NCBI GenBank assembly: GCA_016802295.1
Contig: JAESIW010000090.1
Location: forward strand, 785,815-849,814
Direction of reading: 5' to 3'
DNA length: 64,000 nucleotides
Source: Brachionus rotundiformis
Taxonomy: Eukaryota > Rotifera > Eurotatoria > Ploima > Brachionidae
Shown here one piece after another: positions 14,526-27,822 of this stretch (the first letter of the stretch is position 1; each line of letters opens with the position of its first letter). The translations under genes were made by a program, and so were the position numbers. The notes beneath the pieces are model-generated. The model searched no databases, had not been told where the DNA came from, and was given only the letters and a program-made list of their open reading frames with translations.

Positions 14526-17079
14526 ATGATGAAAAACAATATTGAAATTTCAGCACAAAACGTAGTAATGGACAACGACGAACTAGACATCGAAAACATA
14601 AGTGACAATGAAGTAGAGTTAGAAAACAAATGCGTTATGGATATTGAGACAGACCAATACAAAAATACTATGAAGCGAAAAAGTTATCCATTAATTTTGG
14701 ATGATGAATTTCGCAAAAATATCCTCTTAAACAATTACAATAATATTCTTACCAAAGAAGAAATTCCTATTGATTTATCATCAAAAAGATCCAAGATTGA
14801 TAATTATTCACTAACAGCAGCTCTAGTAGCTGCTAAAAACTTTGGCTCATCCAAGCAACAATCATCTATTACTGATACACATTCTTCATCTTCATCATCT
14901 AGCTCAACTTGTGAATCACCTTCTCCTTCGTCCACTTCAACTGGTTTTTCATCTTCGTTTTCTGTGTCGTCTATTTCTCCGCCCTCTCCACCATTTGCTC
15001 AGCAATCGACACATCAACAATTTCTAAATCTGAACAGCCAAGCAAATCCTTTATTGCCTTATTTAATTTCAACTTCGTTAAATTTTGCAACAATTTTTCA
15101 AAATAGTCTTTCTTTTCCACAAAAATTTTTTCTTCAACCTAATTTGCATTCTACACTAATTAATGGACAATTCGATTCAATAATTCACAATCACAATAAT
15201 CAAAAGTTTAAAGATTTGAGTAAAAATTCTTCTGCAAATCCAAGAGTTATTGTACCCACGAGTTTTGCTGCGGATAAATGCCATAAATTTGATACTAATA
15301 TGATGAGAAAATACTTAAAAGAACCTAAGGATATAACTGTTCTTATAATTCATGCTAAAGTAGCTCAAAAATCTTATGGAAATGAAAAAAGATTTTTCTG
15401 TCCCCCACCTTGCGTTTATTTAAAAGGCAGTATCTGGAGAACTAACAGCAACAGTGGCAACAGCAGTAATAAAACTAATCATACAATTTCTAATCATAAA
15501 TCACTTGTCAAACAGGATCAACAATTACAATCAAACGTATGCACGTTTATTGGTATTAGTAATTCAGAACGTGAACTTCAACCCTTATTATTTGATAATA
15601 AAGTAAACATATCACAATAATAATTTTTTTGTTTTGCATATATTAGATTTTTGTTTTCAATCCTAGAATTTTGCAGCAGCAAAAACAATGTTTATATCAG
15701 ATTCAGACAAAAGAAAGCATTTTAAACTCGTATTCCGCGCTTATTATAAATCAGGAATAGAAATTGGGTCATTTTTTAGCAATAATATAAAAGTTATATC
15801 AAAACCATCAAAAAAAAAGCAATCAGTGAAAAACTCTGATTGTAATTATATTTTTAATATAAATGAATTTAATTTTTTTTACAAATTGACTCAAGAATTT
15901 TATTTAAAGTATGTATAGCATCAGGAACAAGAGTAGCTTTATTTAATCGCTTACGTTCGCAAACAGTAAGCACTCGGTACTTATTTTGTGACAATGGAAT
16001 TTTCTATGCTAGCGCATATCAATGGGGATCGTTTATTTTATATTTAATAGACGATAGAGATTGTGATAATGACGAATTCATTGTTAAAGATGGCTTTATT
16101 CATTATGGTGCTACAGTTAAACTTGTATGTTCTTTGAGTGGCATGGCTTTACCTAAACTAGTAAATAAGAAAATTATCATTCTATTTGTTTGAATTAATC
16201 TTTAAAAATCTCATTAGATTATTCGCAAAGTGGACAAATCACAAGTTGTTTTAGATGCATGTGATGCAGTATCTCAATTGCATAAATGTGCGTTTTATAT
16301 AAAAGATTCAGATGATATGTATTTGTGTTTATCTCAAGATCGTATCATACAATTTCAAGTAAAGTAAAATGTGTTTTTTTCCTTAATTAATTATTTCTTT
16401 AAAAGGCAACAACATCTCCTAAAGAACATAATAAAGCCATAATTAATGACGGTGCATGTTGGACAATTATCAGTACTGATGAAACAAGATATTCTTGGTA
16501 TGAAAGTATGGGCCCTTCTAGCGAACCTATCACTCCAATTCCAATTGTAAATAGTTTGAAACAAGTAAGAAGCTTTTATTTTATCTTAAGTTAAAACTAT
16601 TTAATAATAACAAAATAATCATGTTATAATTAGCTAAATGAAAATGAAAATTTAGTTTTGGACTTAAAAGGAGAAAATTTTAATTCTAATCTTAAAATAT
16701 GGTTTGACGATATTGAATGTGAAACAAGTTTTAAGTAAATAGTGAGTCGTTTTAGTTTTTTATGAAATAAAATATTTTTCTATTTAGATGCTCAACTAAT
16801 ATAAGATGCAAAGTTCCAGATATCAGTTTAATGAATGAAATACAAAGAGAAAATATTAAAAATCATAGACAGAAAGTTAGTTTTAAAATAAAATAATTAA
16901 TGTTCTTATTTTTCTAAAAATTAAAGGTTTCAATATTGATGGTTCGAGAAAATGATGGAGTAATATACAATACAGGCTTTCAGTATACATATACAGATGC
17001 GAATTGTAAATTTGAAAAATTTTATGATAGTTTGAAAGATCCTACAAATGTTTATTTTCCTAAGTATTCTTTTAACTAA
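14526..17079 (+). CDS. Su(H): CSL / Suppressor of Hairless / RBPJ, Notch pathway DNA-binding protein
   Basis: Eight exons: 14526-15602, 15667-15841, 15910-16160, 16218-16358, 16406-16564, 16634-16734, 16788-16875 and 16927-17079. They total 2145 nt (714 aa) with all phases consistent; introns are 47-69 bp. After a long Ser-rich N-terminus (about 250 aa) comes the Rel-like NTD with AKVAQKSYGNEKRFFCPPPC, then SDSDKRKHF, SKPSKKKQS and the DNA-contacting RLRSQTVSTRY. The beta-trefoil has HKCAFYIKDSDDMYLCLSQD and the CTD ends with VIYNTGFQYTYT. CSL binds GTGGGAA-type sites, represses without Notch, and activates with Notch intracellular domain and Mastermind. The N-terminus carries PIDLS (residues 81-85) next to KRSK, a CtBP-type motif. 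The insert between NTD strands, after GSIWR, is Asn/Ser-rich and longer than in vertebrates. Confidence 0.97.
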
Positions 17080-17457
17080 TTCATTTTTTATGATATACAA
17101 TATAATTGTAAATTTTTTATTTTAATTTCATTTTTTTAAAATTGAAATTTGTCAATTAGATATTTATCAAGATTTTTGTTTCCGTTTTTCTTTTAATAAA
17201 AAATATTTTCTAAAATTAATTAATCTTCAAAATTAAATAATTAATACACTCAAGTTTAAGTATTTAATTAAACAAATTAAAATTAAATAAAGATAAATTT
17301 ATTTTATTTTTAAAAAATAAATATAATAATTCAAACAACTTTGACTTAGTTATTTGAAAATTTTCAAGTTTTTTTTTTTAATTTTGAATAATTTTGTAAT
17401 TTTTTCTTAAAAAATATCAAATATTTTTAAGATCTAGTTTAATTTTTAATTTCCTTA
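17080..17457. other. Convergent intergenic spacer between CSL and EFCAB7
   Basis: AT-rich spacer between two convergent stop codons. It must hold both polyadenylation regions; many AATAAA-like strings are present, so none can be singled out. Confidence 0.5.
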
Positions 17458-20400
17458 TCAATCTATAATAATTGACGGTTTGCAACGAATAACCATATCT
17501 TTGTTTGGGTCTAAATTGGTTAGAAACATAACAGTCTTTGTTCTGTTTGGTTTTACATGAATTTTTCTTATAAGGTTGTTAATATTTGATAAACAATTTT
17601 CACTTTTAGAACAATTTATTTCAAGTTTGATTAGTTCACTCGAAATATTTTCAACCATTATTGCTGACCAAAAATCATTTTTGTAAACATGTAAATTTAC
17701 TTCTGGTATATCTTTGATTAAGTATGTTAAACTCTAATTTAGAAAAAATCAAATAAATTTGTTATATATTTAATAACTGAATACTTTTGATTGTATAATT
17801 TGTTTTAAAAATGTTTCTGATGCTTTGATTTCATATATTTCACTAAGTAATATTTGAAAATCGCTTGTTTCGCTATAAATATTTACAATAAAAGGAAAAC
17901 TCTGGTAATAATGACAATTTTAACTAATGTTTAAAAAAAAGAATTTAAAAAATACTTGATCGATTGTCAATGTATTATTGAATCCAAGATTAGTTAAACC
18001 CTTTATTATATCAGTTTCATCTTTATTTTCTTCTTGGGCTTCCATTAGATGTAATTTTAAGAATGACTTTTTCGTCAGCTCATTTCTATCAAATCCTACG
18101 AGTTCTTTATTAAGGATACAATTAATTATTTAATATTTGATAAAAATTAATCAATTGTGTTTGATTTAGAAAGAATCAAAAGTAATTAAATAAAGCTAAC
18201 CACCAAGAAATTCCCATTCCTTATTAGGAATATCTTCATTTGATCTAATAAAACTGTATAAATTGAACTCTTCCTGACTTAGTTTTCCATTTGAATCCAA
18301 ATCAATCAAATCAAATACTAAATTTAGTGCGTCTCTTGAAAAATTTAAATGTATAAGTATAATAATTTAATAAAATTATTTCTACCTAAATTTAGAAGAT
18401 AAAACTGTTTTACCATTCAAATCTTGCTTTAATAATTGAACTTTATTTAATTTATCACTATTAAAATGTTTTTTTAAATGACATCCACTAGTAAATGGAA
18501 ATAAAAAGTATCGACCAGATGTTAAATCAACTTTGCAACACGATTTCTAATAAAATATATTGAAATTAAATTTAAAATTTAATAATCTACTAGTAGATTA
18601 AATTCATTAAATAGATAAAATATTTTAATACTACAATAAAAATTAAATTTTTATATAAATTTTGTTATAAATATGAAGCCAAAGTTATTATAATATAGTT
18701 AAAGATTTATTTAAAAAATTACATTATCCAATTTTGTTTCTGTAAAGCATTCAATAGATAACTTATTATCATCTCTAATAATAAACAAACATACATCCAT
18801 ATTATCTAAGTTATGAACTAAAAATTTTGATTTTAAAGTAAATTAAAGTAAATTTAATTCGATTAGCTTTTTCTATTTATATCTGAATATGAATTTTGAA
18901 AATAATTGCTTAGATAAAACTTTTATCCTTTATTAACTACTTATACAATAAAAAATATATTTTCTGATTTTATTCAATCAATTTATTAGTATAAAAACAT
19001 TTTTTTTGATTTATTAAGTCACAGAAAAAGCGAATCGATTTTCAAAGTTAAATTACTTGAATGAAGTTCAGTTTTAAAACTTTCAATTGTAAAGAATAAA
19101 GTTGAATTATGATGTAAATCTAAACAAAAGGAATTTGCAACTATTCCATTTACATTTTCATTAAAATAAAAGCCTCCTTTAGTTGATTTATAAGACCATT
19201 TTTTTAGGTTTTTCGGATATTGTAGATTATATTCATTAAATGAATTTGATTTTGATGTCAATTCAAATTCTTTAACCTCTTTAAAATTATCGATTTTATT
19301 AGTAAAAATTTTACAATTGCCGAAATTTTTTGCATTTTTTTTTAATTTTAATTTATTTCTAATAAAAAAATTTAAATATTTAAAAGAAACATTTCAACTA
19401 AATTATTATTGCAAAATCTTTCGGTAAACAATTAACTATATTACTTTTCTTATGAGATGCTTCGATATTTCGATTTGTCTTTATTTGTTTCAAATTTTTA
19501 TTGAAATTGTCAGTTTTTTTATTGCGGTTTGTTTTCAAATATCCAATATGTTCCAAAGAATCATTATTTCTATCAATACTATTATTGTTAAAATCATCAT
19601 TAAAAGAGCGGTGCGATAACATCTGTTCGTTTTCGATTTTAGCTAAAAGATAGATTATTTTTTAACACTCTATAAATCTAAAATTAATACTTATCACATC
19701 CATTTTTTTCATTGTATTTCTTTTTGACTTTTTAATTGTTTCGATTATCATACCGATAAACTAATTAAGAAATTATTAAAATATTTTAAATTTATTATAA
19801 AAATTAATAATCAAATTCAAAAATAATAATTAATAATTTGTTAAGAAATTAAATTAACAAGAATACCCCCAAGAATGTAAAAATGAATATATATCAAATT
19901 ATTATTTAATTATGATTTTGGAAATTTGATTAATAACTTATGTACATTACTTCTTCATAGCAAAATTTTCCATTTTTACGAATTTTGCAATCATTAAATA
20001 ATTCTTCAATTTCTTCTTGATTTAATTCATCTCCTAACTTGAATTAATATTTTGAGATTATTTTTTATCTAATTAATATAAAAAATAGCAAACTAGTTTA
20101 AAATCAATATTTTTGGAATATTATTTAATCGAAAATATAAATCAATTTAACAGGCTTAAATAATAATTTTTTCTGAAATTATATGAATAAAAAAAATATT
20201 TTTTTCAAATTTTTAAGAACTAGTTTACTATTCTTAAATAAATGTTAAAAATAAAATTATTAAATTAATTACAATATCTCCCAATTCATTTATTGTCATA
20301 AAGCCATCTAAATTTGAATCTAAAATTTTAAAGGCTAATAAAAGATCATCTTCTGAAGTTTTTTTTTCTTCTGAAGCTATTTTACAAAAAATATCTATAT

Positions 20401-20678
20401 CGATATCTAAAAATGGTTTTTTCAATTATTATAAATATGCTCTAAATGATTTTTACAGTTATGCATATTCCAGTATTTTTCAATAGCTTTTTTGTCTGGA
20501 TTTCTACCGCATTGATGTAGAGCTAGAATCAAATATTATTTTCTTTCTTTTTTATTGTTGCCAACATACCATTCATTAGTTTTTTGGGTGACTTAAGGCA
20601 TCCATTGAATCCTTCATTTACTGTTACAAATGCTGCTTTGAAATCTTCTAATGAGTCGAAGATATTAATTTTATTCAT
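17458..20678 (-). CDS. EFCAB7: EF-hand calcium-binding domain-containing protein 7
   Basis: A gene of about ten short exons; start ATG 20678-20676, stop 17460-17458. Joined exons give MNKINIFDSLEDFKAAF, LHQCGRNPDKKAIEKYW, FCKIASEEKK, an EF-hand loop DSNLDGFMTINE, a second degenerate one (CKIRKNGKFCYEE), a variable linker, a middle domain with KKWSYKSTKGGFYF and GRYFLFPFTSGC, a further EF-hand DLDSNGKLSQEE (about 18,290), then FDRNELTKKSFLKLHLMEA and a C-terminal domain beginning SFPFIVNIYSE. The order and spacing match vertebrate EFCAB7, which with IQCE anchors EVC-EVC2 at the base of cilia for Hedgehog signalling. One junction (between exons near 19,020 and 18,840) I could not place exactly. 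Divergent from SF3B3. Confidence 0.88.
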
Positions 20679-21736
20679 TTTTTAAATGTTTTATCTAAAT
20701 ATCTTAATTTTATTTATAATTAATTTAAAAACTTATATTATTTTTAATAAAATTGAAAAAATCTAAATTCTACCAAATTATTAAATAATCCTACTAAAAT
20801 ATAAGTCAATTTTCTGATAATTTTTTACTTTTTGGTTTTTGATTTAAAAAATAATTTTGATATATAAGTAAAAAATTGTTGCTAAGTTACAACAGATTTT
20901 TAATTCTTGGCCGATGAAAATATTATAACAAAATAGAATAAAAAATTTTTATAAATTATTTTTATATTATCCAAAACTAATACAGTCGTTAGAAATCAGT
21001 TTTTACTAATAATTTTTATTCTTGAAAACACATTGCTTTTATATTTAATTTGTTGTACTGATTAAATAATTTTAATTCGTTGATTTTATTTTTCCTTATT
21101 TTTTCTTTAATTTTAAGGTTTTTCCCAAAAAAAAAAACTCATTAATTGACCTAACTTTAATAATGATAGATTTTTTGGTTTTCATGAAATCTACAAGCCT
21201 TTATTGTTTGGCTTTTTTGATATTGAAATAATTTTTTGATGAAATAACAAAATTAAAATTATCATGCTCAAAAATTATTAAAAAAATAAATAAAAGTAAA
21301 CATTCAATGTTAAACTTAATTTTTTTATGTCTGTAAATTTCTGGAAAAATTTTATGTAGAATGAACTAAGAGATTAAAGAGGAAGAAATATTTCAAATCT
21401 ATTTGTTTTATTAAATTATCTTTTAAAGTATTAAGAAGCAGAATACTTGAAAATAAAAATAATCTTGAATTTTTACAAAAAAGCTGATAGTTTAATATTT
21501 TTAAATTGTGTTATTATTAATTAGATTTTAAAATGATGAATCAAAAAAAATAATAATTGATTCAAATTAGAATTGAGACAAAAATAATGACCATACATAG
21601 AATTAGAATTAGAATATAAATTTAAAAAAGAGTAAGTTTTATAAAACTAAAATAACGTACAACTATTTTTATTCAAAACATTTAAGAAAATAGTTAAAAC
21701 AAAATAAAAATAATAGTCATACATACTGATCAGCAA
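20679..21736. promoter_or_regulatory. Shared upstream region of EFCAB7 and SF3B3
   Basis: A 1.06-kb AT-rich stretch between two divergent start codons, so both promoters are expected here. No coding exon, and no clear core-promoter element that stands out from the AT background. Confidence 0.45.
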
Positions 21737-24700
21737 ATGTATTTGTATAATTTAACTTTACAAAAGGCTACTGCAATACACCTTGCAATTCATGGAAATT
21801 TTTCCGGAACAAAACAACAAGAAATAATAATATCTCGAGGTAAAATACTCGAAGTTCTCCGACATGATCCAAATACAGGAAAAGTGCATACCCTTCTATC
21901 AGAAGAAGTTTTTGCTATTGTTCGCTGTCTTCTTCCAATTAGATTAACAGGAGGGACAAAAGATTACATTATAATAGGTTCAGACTCTGGACGAGTTGTT
22001 ATTTTAGAATATAATCCACAAAAAAATATTCTAGAAAAAGTATTTAATAACAATTTAGTATAAAATTAAAATTCTAATTCAATAATAATTAGATTCATCA
22101 AGAAACTATGGGTAAAACAGGCTGTAGGCGAATAGTTCCTGGACAATACTTAGCAACCGATCCAAAAGGAAGAGCATTTATGATAGGTGCTGTTGAAAAA
22201 CAGAAATTAGTTTATATTCTCAATAGAGATTCACAGGCTCGTTTGACAATCTCATCACCGCTAGAAGCTCATAAATCAAATACAATTTGCTTCAATATTG
22301 TAGGAATAGATGTTGGTTTTGAAAATCCAATGTTTGGATGCCTAGAAGTTGATTATGAGGAAGCAGATCAAGATCATACTGGAAATGCGTATTTACAAAC
22401 TAAACAATTATTAACATTTTATGAACTTGATCTTGGATTGAATCATGTTGTGAGAAAATTTTCAGAACCCCTTGAACAATATGCCAATATGCTTATTTCT
22501 GTTCCTGGTGGTTCTGAAGGACCAAGTGGTGTTCTTGTTTGCTGTGAAAATTATATAATTTATAAAAATTTTGGTGATCAATTAGATATCAAATGTCCAA
22601 TTCCAAAGAGAAGGGTAAAATTATTAATTAAAGACTAATTAATTTAATTTTTTTCAAAAGAATGATTTGGATAATGTTAATCGAGGTATGATATTTGTTA
22701 GCAGTGCAACTCACAAAACAAAATCAATGTTTTTTTTCCTGGTACAATCTGAACAAGGCGATTTATTCAAAATTACATTAAAAACAGATGACGGATTTGT
22801 AACTGAGATCCGAATAAAATATTTCGACACGGTTCCAGTTGCAACTGCAATGTGTGTCTTGAAAACTGGATTCTTGTTTGTAGCAAGTGAATTTGGAAAC
22901 CAGTAAGTATCTTTATTTTTAATTTATTGTATTATTATAAAATTTTTTAAAAGCTATCTTTATCAAATTGCTCATCTTGGTGATGATGATGATGAGCCTG
23001 AATTTAGCTCAGCAATGCCTCTTGAAGAAGATGAGACATTTTTTTTTGAAGCTAGGCAATTAAAAAATTTAGTGTTAGTTGATGAATTGGATAGTTTATC
23101 TCCAATTGTTTCGTGCCAAATAGCTGACTTAGCAAATGAAGATACTCCGCAATTATATGTTACTTGTGGACGTGGACCTAGATCTTCTCTGAGAGTTCTT
23201 AGACATGGTTTAGAAGTATCTGAAATGGCTGTAAGCGAGCTTCCAGGAAATCCAAATGCTGTATGGACCGTTAAAAAGAGAGTCGATGATGAATTTGATT
23301 CTTACATTATTGTTTCGTTTTTAAATGCGACTTTAGTCCTTAGTATAGGAGAAACAGTTGAAGAAGTAACTGATTCAGGATTCTTAGGAACAATGCCTAC
23401 AATATCTTGTTCACAATTAGGAGAAAACGCTTTGATACAAGTTTATTTAGAGGGTATTAGGCATATTCGTGCTGATAAACGAGTAAATGAATGGCGAGCC
23501 CCTGCTAAAAAACAAATTGTACAATGTGCAATAAATCAACGTCAGGTAGTTATTGCCTTAACAGGTGGAGAATTAGTGTATTTTGAAATGGATATTACTG
23601 GGCAGCTCAATGAATATACTGAAAGAAAAGATATGGGCACTGACGTTGTTTGCATGGCATTAGCATCCGTTCCAAACGGAGAATTAAGAACAAGGTTTCT
23701 AGCAGTTGGATTAAATGATGATACTGTTCGAATAATATCTCTAGATCCTAAAGATTGCTTAATGCCTCTAGCTTCTCAAGGCTTGCCGTCTCCAGCTGAA
23801 AGTCTTTGCATAGTAGAAATGAAAGGTCTTGATTATGAAAACTATGGGAATGTATCATTAGAACAGCAACAACAATCTACGCTTTTCTTAAATATTGGTT
23901 TACAAAATGGTGCACTCTTGAGAACAGTGCTTGATCCAACAACTGGTGAACTCTTAGATACTAGAACTCGCTATTTAGGCTCTAGACAAGTAAAATTATT
24001 CAAAATCAATATACAGGGTTCTGAAGCTGTATTGGCTCTCTCTAGTCGAAGTTGGCTAAGTTATATGTTTCAAGGTCGGTTTCATTTAACACCATTATCA
24101 TATGAAACTTTAGAGTATGCAAGCGGTTTTGCAAGTGAACAGTGTCCTGAAGGTATTGTTGCAATCTCAGCAAATACTCTGAGAATATTAGCTTTAGAAA
24201 AATTGGGCGCAGTCTTTAATCAAGAAATAAAACATTTAAAATACACTCCAAGGAAGTTTTCAATAAATTATGAAAATGGAATAATTTATTCGATAGAAAC
24301 AGATCACTTAAGTTATACAGATAAAACTAGACAGGAAAAAAAAGAACAAATGGCTCAGCAGATGATTCAAGATGCTGATACTGATGAAAAAAGACTAGCT
24401 ATTGAGATGGCAAATGCATTTATTTTAACTAAATTACCTGAACAAACCTTTGGTGCACCAAAGGCAGCTTGTGGTATGTGGGCTTCTGCAATTAGAATTT
24501 CAGATGTTGCGACAAAAGATACAAAAAATTTAATAGAGCTTGAACAAAATGAAGCAGCTTTTAGTATAGCATTAGTCAAATTTTCTGCGCGACCTACTAA
24601 TCATACATATTTGTTGGTAGGTGTTGCACAAGATTTGAAATTAAATCCTAGATCTTGTACTTGTGGATATATATATACATATCTTTTAAATGAAAACGGA

Positions 24701-25597
24701 GAAAGACTAGAGTTAATTCATAAAACACAAGTAGAAGATGTACCTGGCGCAATTTGTGGTTTTCAAGGAAGAGCTCTAATCGGAGTTGGTCGTTTTTTAA
24801 GAATTTATGATATTGGAAAAAATAAATTATTAAGAAAGTGTGAAACAAAACAATTATCAAATTTTGTTTGTCAAATTCAAACTATTGGACCAAGAATCTA
24901 TGTTTGTGATTCTCAAGAGAGTTGTTTTTTCATGAGACACAAATCTGATGAAAATCAGTTTATAATCTTTGCTGACGATACTCTCCCAAGGTTCGTAACT
25001 TCTATGACTCTTCTCGATTATAACACAGTTGCTATTGGTGATAAATTTGGAAATCTGTCAATTGTAATTTAAATAATTTAGTTTCACTTTTCTTAGTTTT
25101 CATTTTAGATTCGACTCCCTCCAGGAACTACAGATGAAGTAATGGTTGATCCAACTGGCGATAAAGGCCTTTGGGATAGAGGTCTCTTAAACGGTGCACC
25201 GCAAAAAGCTGATACATTATGTTCATTTTTTATTGGTGAAACTATTACAAGTTTGCAAAAAACAAGTTTGATACCCGGAGGAAATGACGCATTAGTGTAT
25301 ACAACTTTATCTGGATCAATTGGAATATTAGTACCATTTAGTTCAAATGAAGATAGAGATTTTTTTCAACATTTAGAGATGCATATGCGAACCGAATGTC
25401 CAACTCTTTGCGGTCGAGATCATACTTCTTTTAGATCATATTATCATCCAGTGAAAAGTATTATTGATGGAGATATTTGTGAAAAATTTTCAAATCTTGA
25501 AATTGGAAAACAAAAATCAATAGCTGAAGAACTTGATCGTACTCCAAATGAAGTATCAAAAAGACTTGAAGATATTCGAACTCGTTATGCATTTTAG
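21737..25597 (+). CDS. SF3B3: Splicing factor 3B subunit 3 (SAP130)
   Basis: Five exons: 21737-22057, 22093-22614, 22661-22902, 22954-25063 and 25109-25597. Introns are 35, 46, 51 and 45 bp. Total 3684 nt, 1227 aa, close to the 1217 aa of human SF3B3. Near-identical blocks run the whole length: HGNFSGTKQQEI, GCRRIVPGQY, RLTISSPLEAHK, VDVGFENPMFGC, ATHKTKSMFFFL, KNLVLVDELDSLSP, CGRGPRSSLRVLRHGLEVSE, RHIRADKRVNEW and the C-terminal ELDRTPNEVSKRLEDIRTRY. SF3B3 is the triple beta-propeller (MMS1/DDB1/CPSF-A type) subunit of SF3b in U2 snRNP and also occurs in SAGA. The downstream introns are in the same coding frame as the human protein order. Highly conserved and evidently functional. Confidence 0.98.
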
Positions 25598-26590
25598 TAA
25601 AACGAGAATAAAAAAGTTTTTGTAAATTTTTAAATCTTTGGTCTTTTACATTCTGATATAATTATTTCATTAATAAATTTAATCAATTGAACTCAAAATT
25701 TAATAAATCTTTTATTTTAAAACTCAAGTTTAAATTAAAAAATTTTTTTTTTCTTCAATTGAATACACTTTTTAAAAAAAATATAAGATAAATAGACCTG
25801 AAAAATTTTGATGATTTAAAAACTTTTTTTTTAATTACTCAAATTTAAATATTCTTTAATTATTTCTGTTGCATAATAAAAATACGAAAAGTTAAATAAC
25901 AAAAATAAAAAACGATAATAGTCTTTTTAATTAAAAGTATTTATTTTTGATTAAATTGATCAAATAATGTTACTTTGCATTTTGTCTATGTGATAATTAT
26001 ATTTTTTAATTTGAAGTTTTAATATGTTTCAATATTCATTTTTGTTATACACAAAAAAGAAGTTTTATCTACCTTTTGTATCTCTTGAAGAATATTAATG
26101 AGTAGAAATGATGGGATTGATGCCGATATTTATATTTTTTCTAAACATGTTTATGCGAGATTCAAAATTAATTAAATTCATACTCAAACATTGTTTCTAA
26201 TAGAAACTTTTTATTTCATTTATAGCATTTGTAAAATTTATGAAAAAGACTGTAAAAATAATAATTCAAAGGTAAAAATTATTATTTCACTTTATTTGGA
26301 GAAAAGAGAACGAAATTCTTAGTTTTTTTGAATATTATTCAAAGTATTTATTGTTTTTTTTCATAAAAATTAAATGAATTATAAATGCTAAATCTTAACA
26401 GTTATGATAATGTTATGCATAAAAAATAATTAAAATATTATAAAATTCACAATAACCCTCATGAAACCAAATAAAACATTAATTTTTTTTATAGAAACTA
26501 TTGTGTTTATGAACGATATAAAACACTTACGGAGAATTTACAAATTATTTTAAAAATATTTGAAATAGATAGAAATTTAAAAAAAATAAA
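25598..26590. other. Intergenic region between SF3B3 and MCU
   Basis: About 1 kb of AT-rich sequence with no recognisable exon. It should contain the SF3B3 3' end and the MCU promoter. Confidence 0.5.
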
Positions 26591-27602
26591 ATGTTCTTGG
26601 TAAGAAATTTCACCAATCCGACTAAAAAAATTTTTAAAACCAAAAATTTATCAACACGGGAAATGAATGGATATAATATTTATAATCAATCAAAGAAATT
26701 TTTATCGAATAATATCGAAAAAATATCTAATAACCCAAATAATAGCTTAGTAATTAAACCAAATGGAATGGTAAAATTAATCGTTTACCTTCCTGCTAAA
26801 AAAGAAAATTGTGAGTTCAATGTAAAGTTTTTAAACGAAAATATAGGAAGCCTAATCGAAAAAATAAAACAAGAAGATGGTTCTATTGAAAGAGTTCTGT
26901 TTTATAATTATGGTAAGTTGGTTTTATACAAAATAATATTAATATTTTTTAGAAGGAAATCGAATATCACAATCAACACCGATTGGTTCAGTAATTCTGA
27001 ATGAATTTAGCATTAAAATCAATGATGAATTATTATTTTTTAAACCACAATCTACTTTTTTAAATTTATCTGATGAAAATTCGATTAAAAATATGCAAAA
27101 TGAATTGGATAAAATTCGTGAATTAGTATCAAAACTTTACCTACATATGAATATTGATCAGTATGAAACTGACAAAGAAAAAAGAATTTTAGATGAAATA
27201 GAGAATTTGAAAAATGAATTAGAACCTTTGGAAAATATTAGACGTGAGTTAGAATTTAAAGCAAAAAAGCATACAAATAGAATGGTTTGGTTAGGCTTAG
27301 GTTTAATGTCATTACAAGCAGGCATTTTAGCCAGATTAACATGGTTTGATTACTCATGGGATATAGTCGAACCTATTAGTTATTTTGTTTCATATTCTGC
27401 TGTAATTGGTGTATACGCTTATTATGTTCTTACTCGAAAAGAATACGGCTATGAGTCTGCAAGTGATAGAATATTTTTAAGACATTTTCATAAAAACGCA
27501 ATCAAAAACGATTTGGATGTAAAAAAGTACAATAAAATAAAAGATAATATTTATTTTTTGGAAAAAGACTTAAAAAGAATAAAGGAAAAAAATATTTTAT
27601 GA
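26591..27602 (+). CDS. MCU: Mitochondrial calcium uniporter pore subunit
   Basis: Two exons, 26591-26912 and 26953-27602, separated by a 40-bp intron; 972 nt, 323 aa. The N-terminus is basic and Ser/Thr/Asn-rich, as expected for a mitochondrial presequence, followed by the MCU N-terminal domain (VKLIVYLP through INDELLFF). A coiled coil (DKIRELVSKLY to RRELEFKAKK) precedes TM1 (MVWLGLGLMSLQAGILARLT), the selectivity-filter loop WDIVEP, the family's DIME motif with Val for Met, and TM2 (SYFVSYSAVIGVYAYYVLTR). After TM2 comes EYGYESASDRIFLRHFHK and a second coiled coil, as in animal MCU. The protein forms the inner-membrane Ca2+ channel. The Met-to-Val change in the filter loop keeps the essential Asp and Glu. 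Confidence 0.95.
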
Positions 27603-27822
27603 AAGGACAATTAAGGCGCATTTTTTTAAATTTCAATTATATTTACGAATAAATTATTATTTATATTGAATATTTAAATATTAAATAAAAAAGTTTTAAA
27701 AAATATAACTCTAAAAAAACAAATGTTGGTATAAATTTTAATTTTTTTAAATATAAAAATAATTCAAAATTTAATTATTTGATTTAAATTTATTAAATCT
27801 AAATTTTATCATTAAATTTTTT

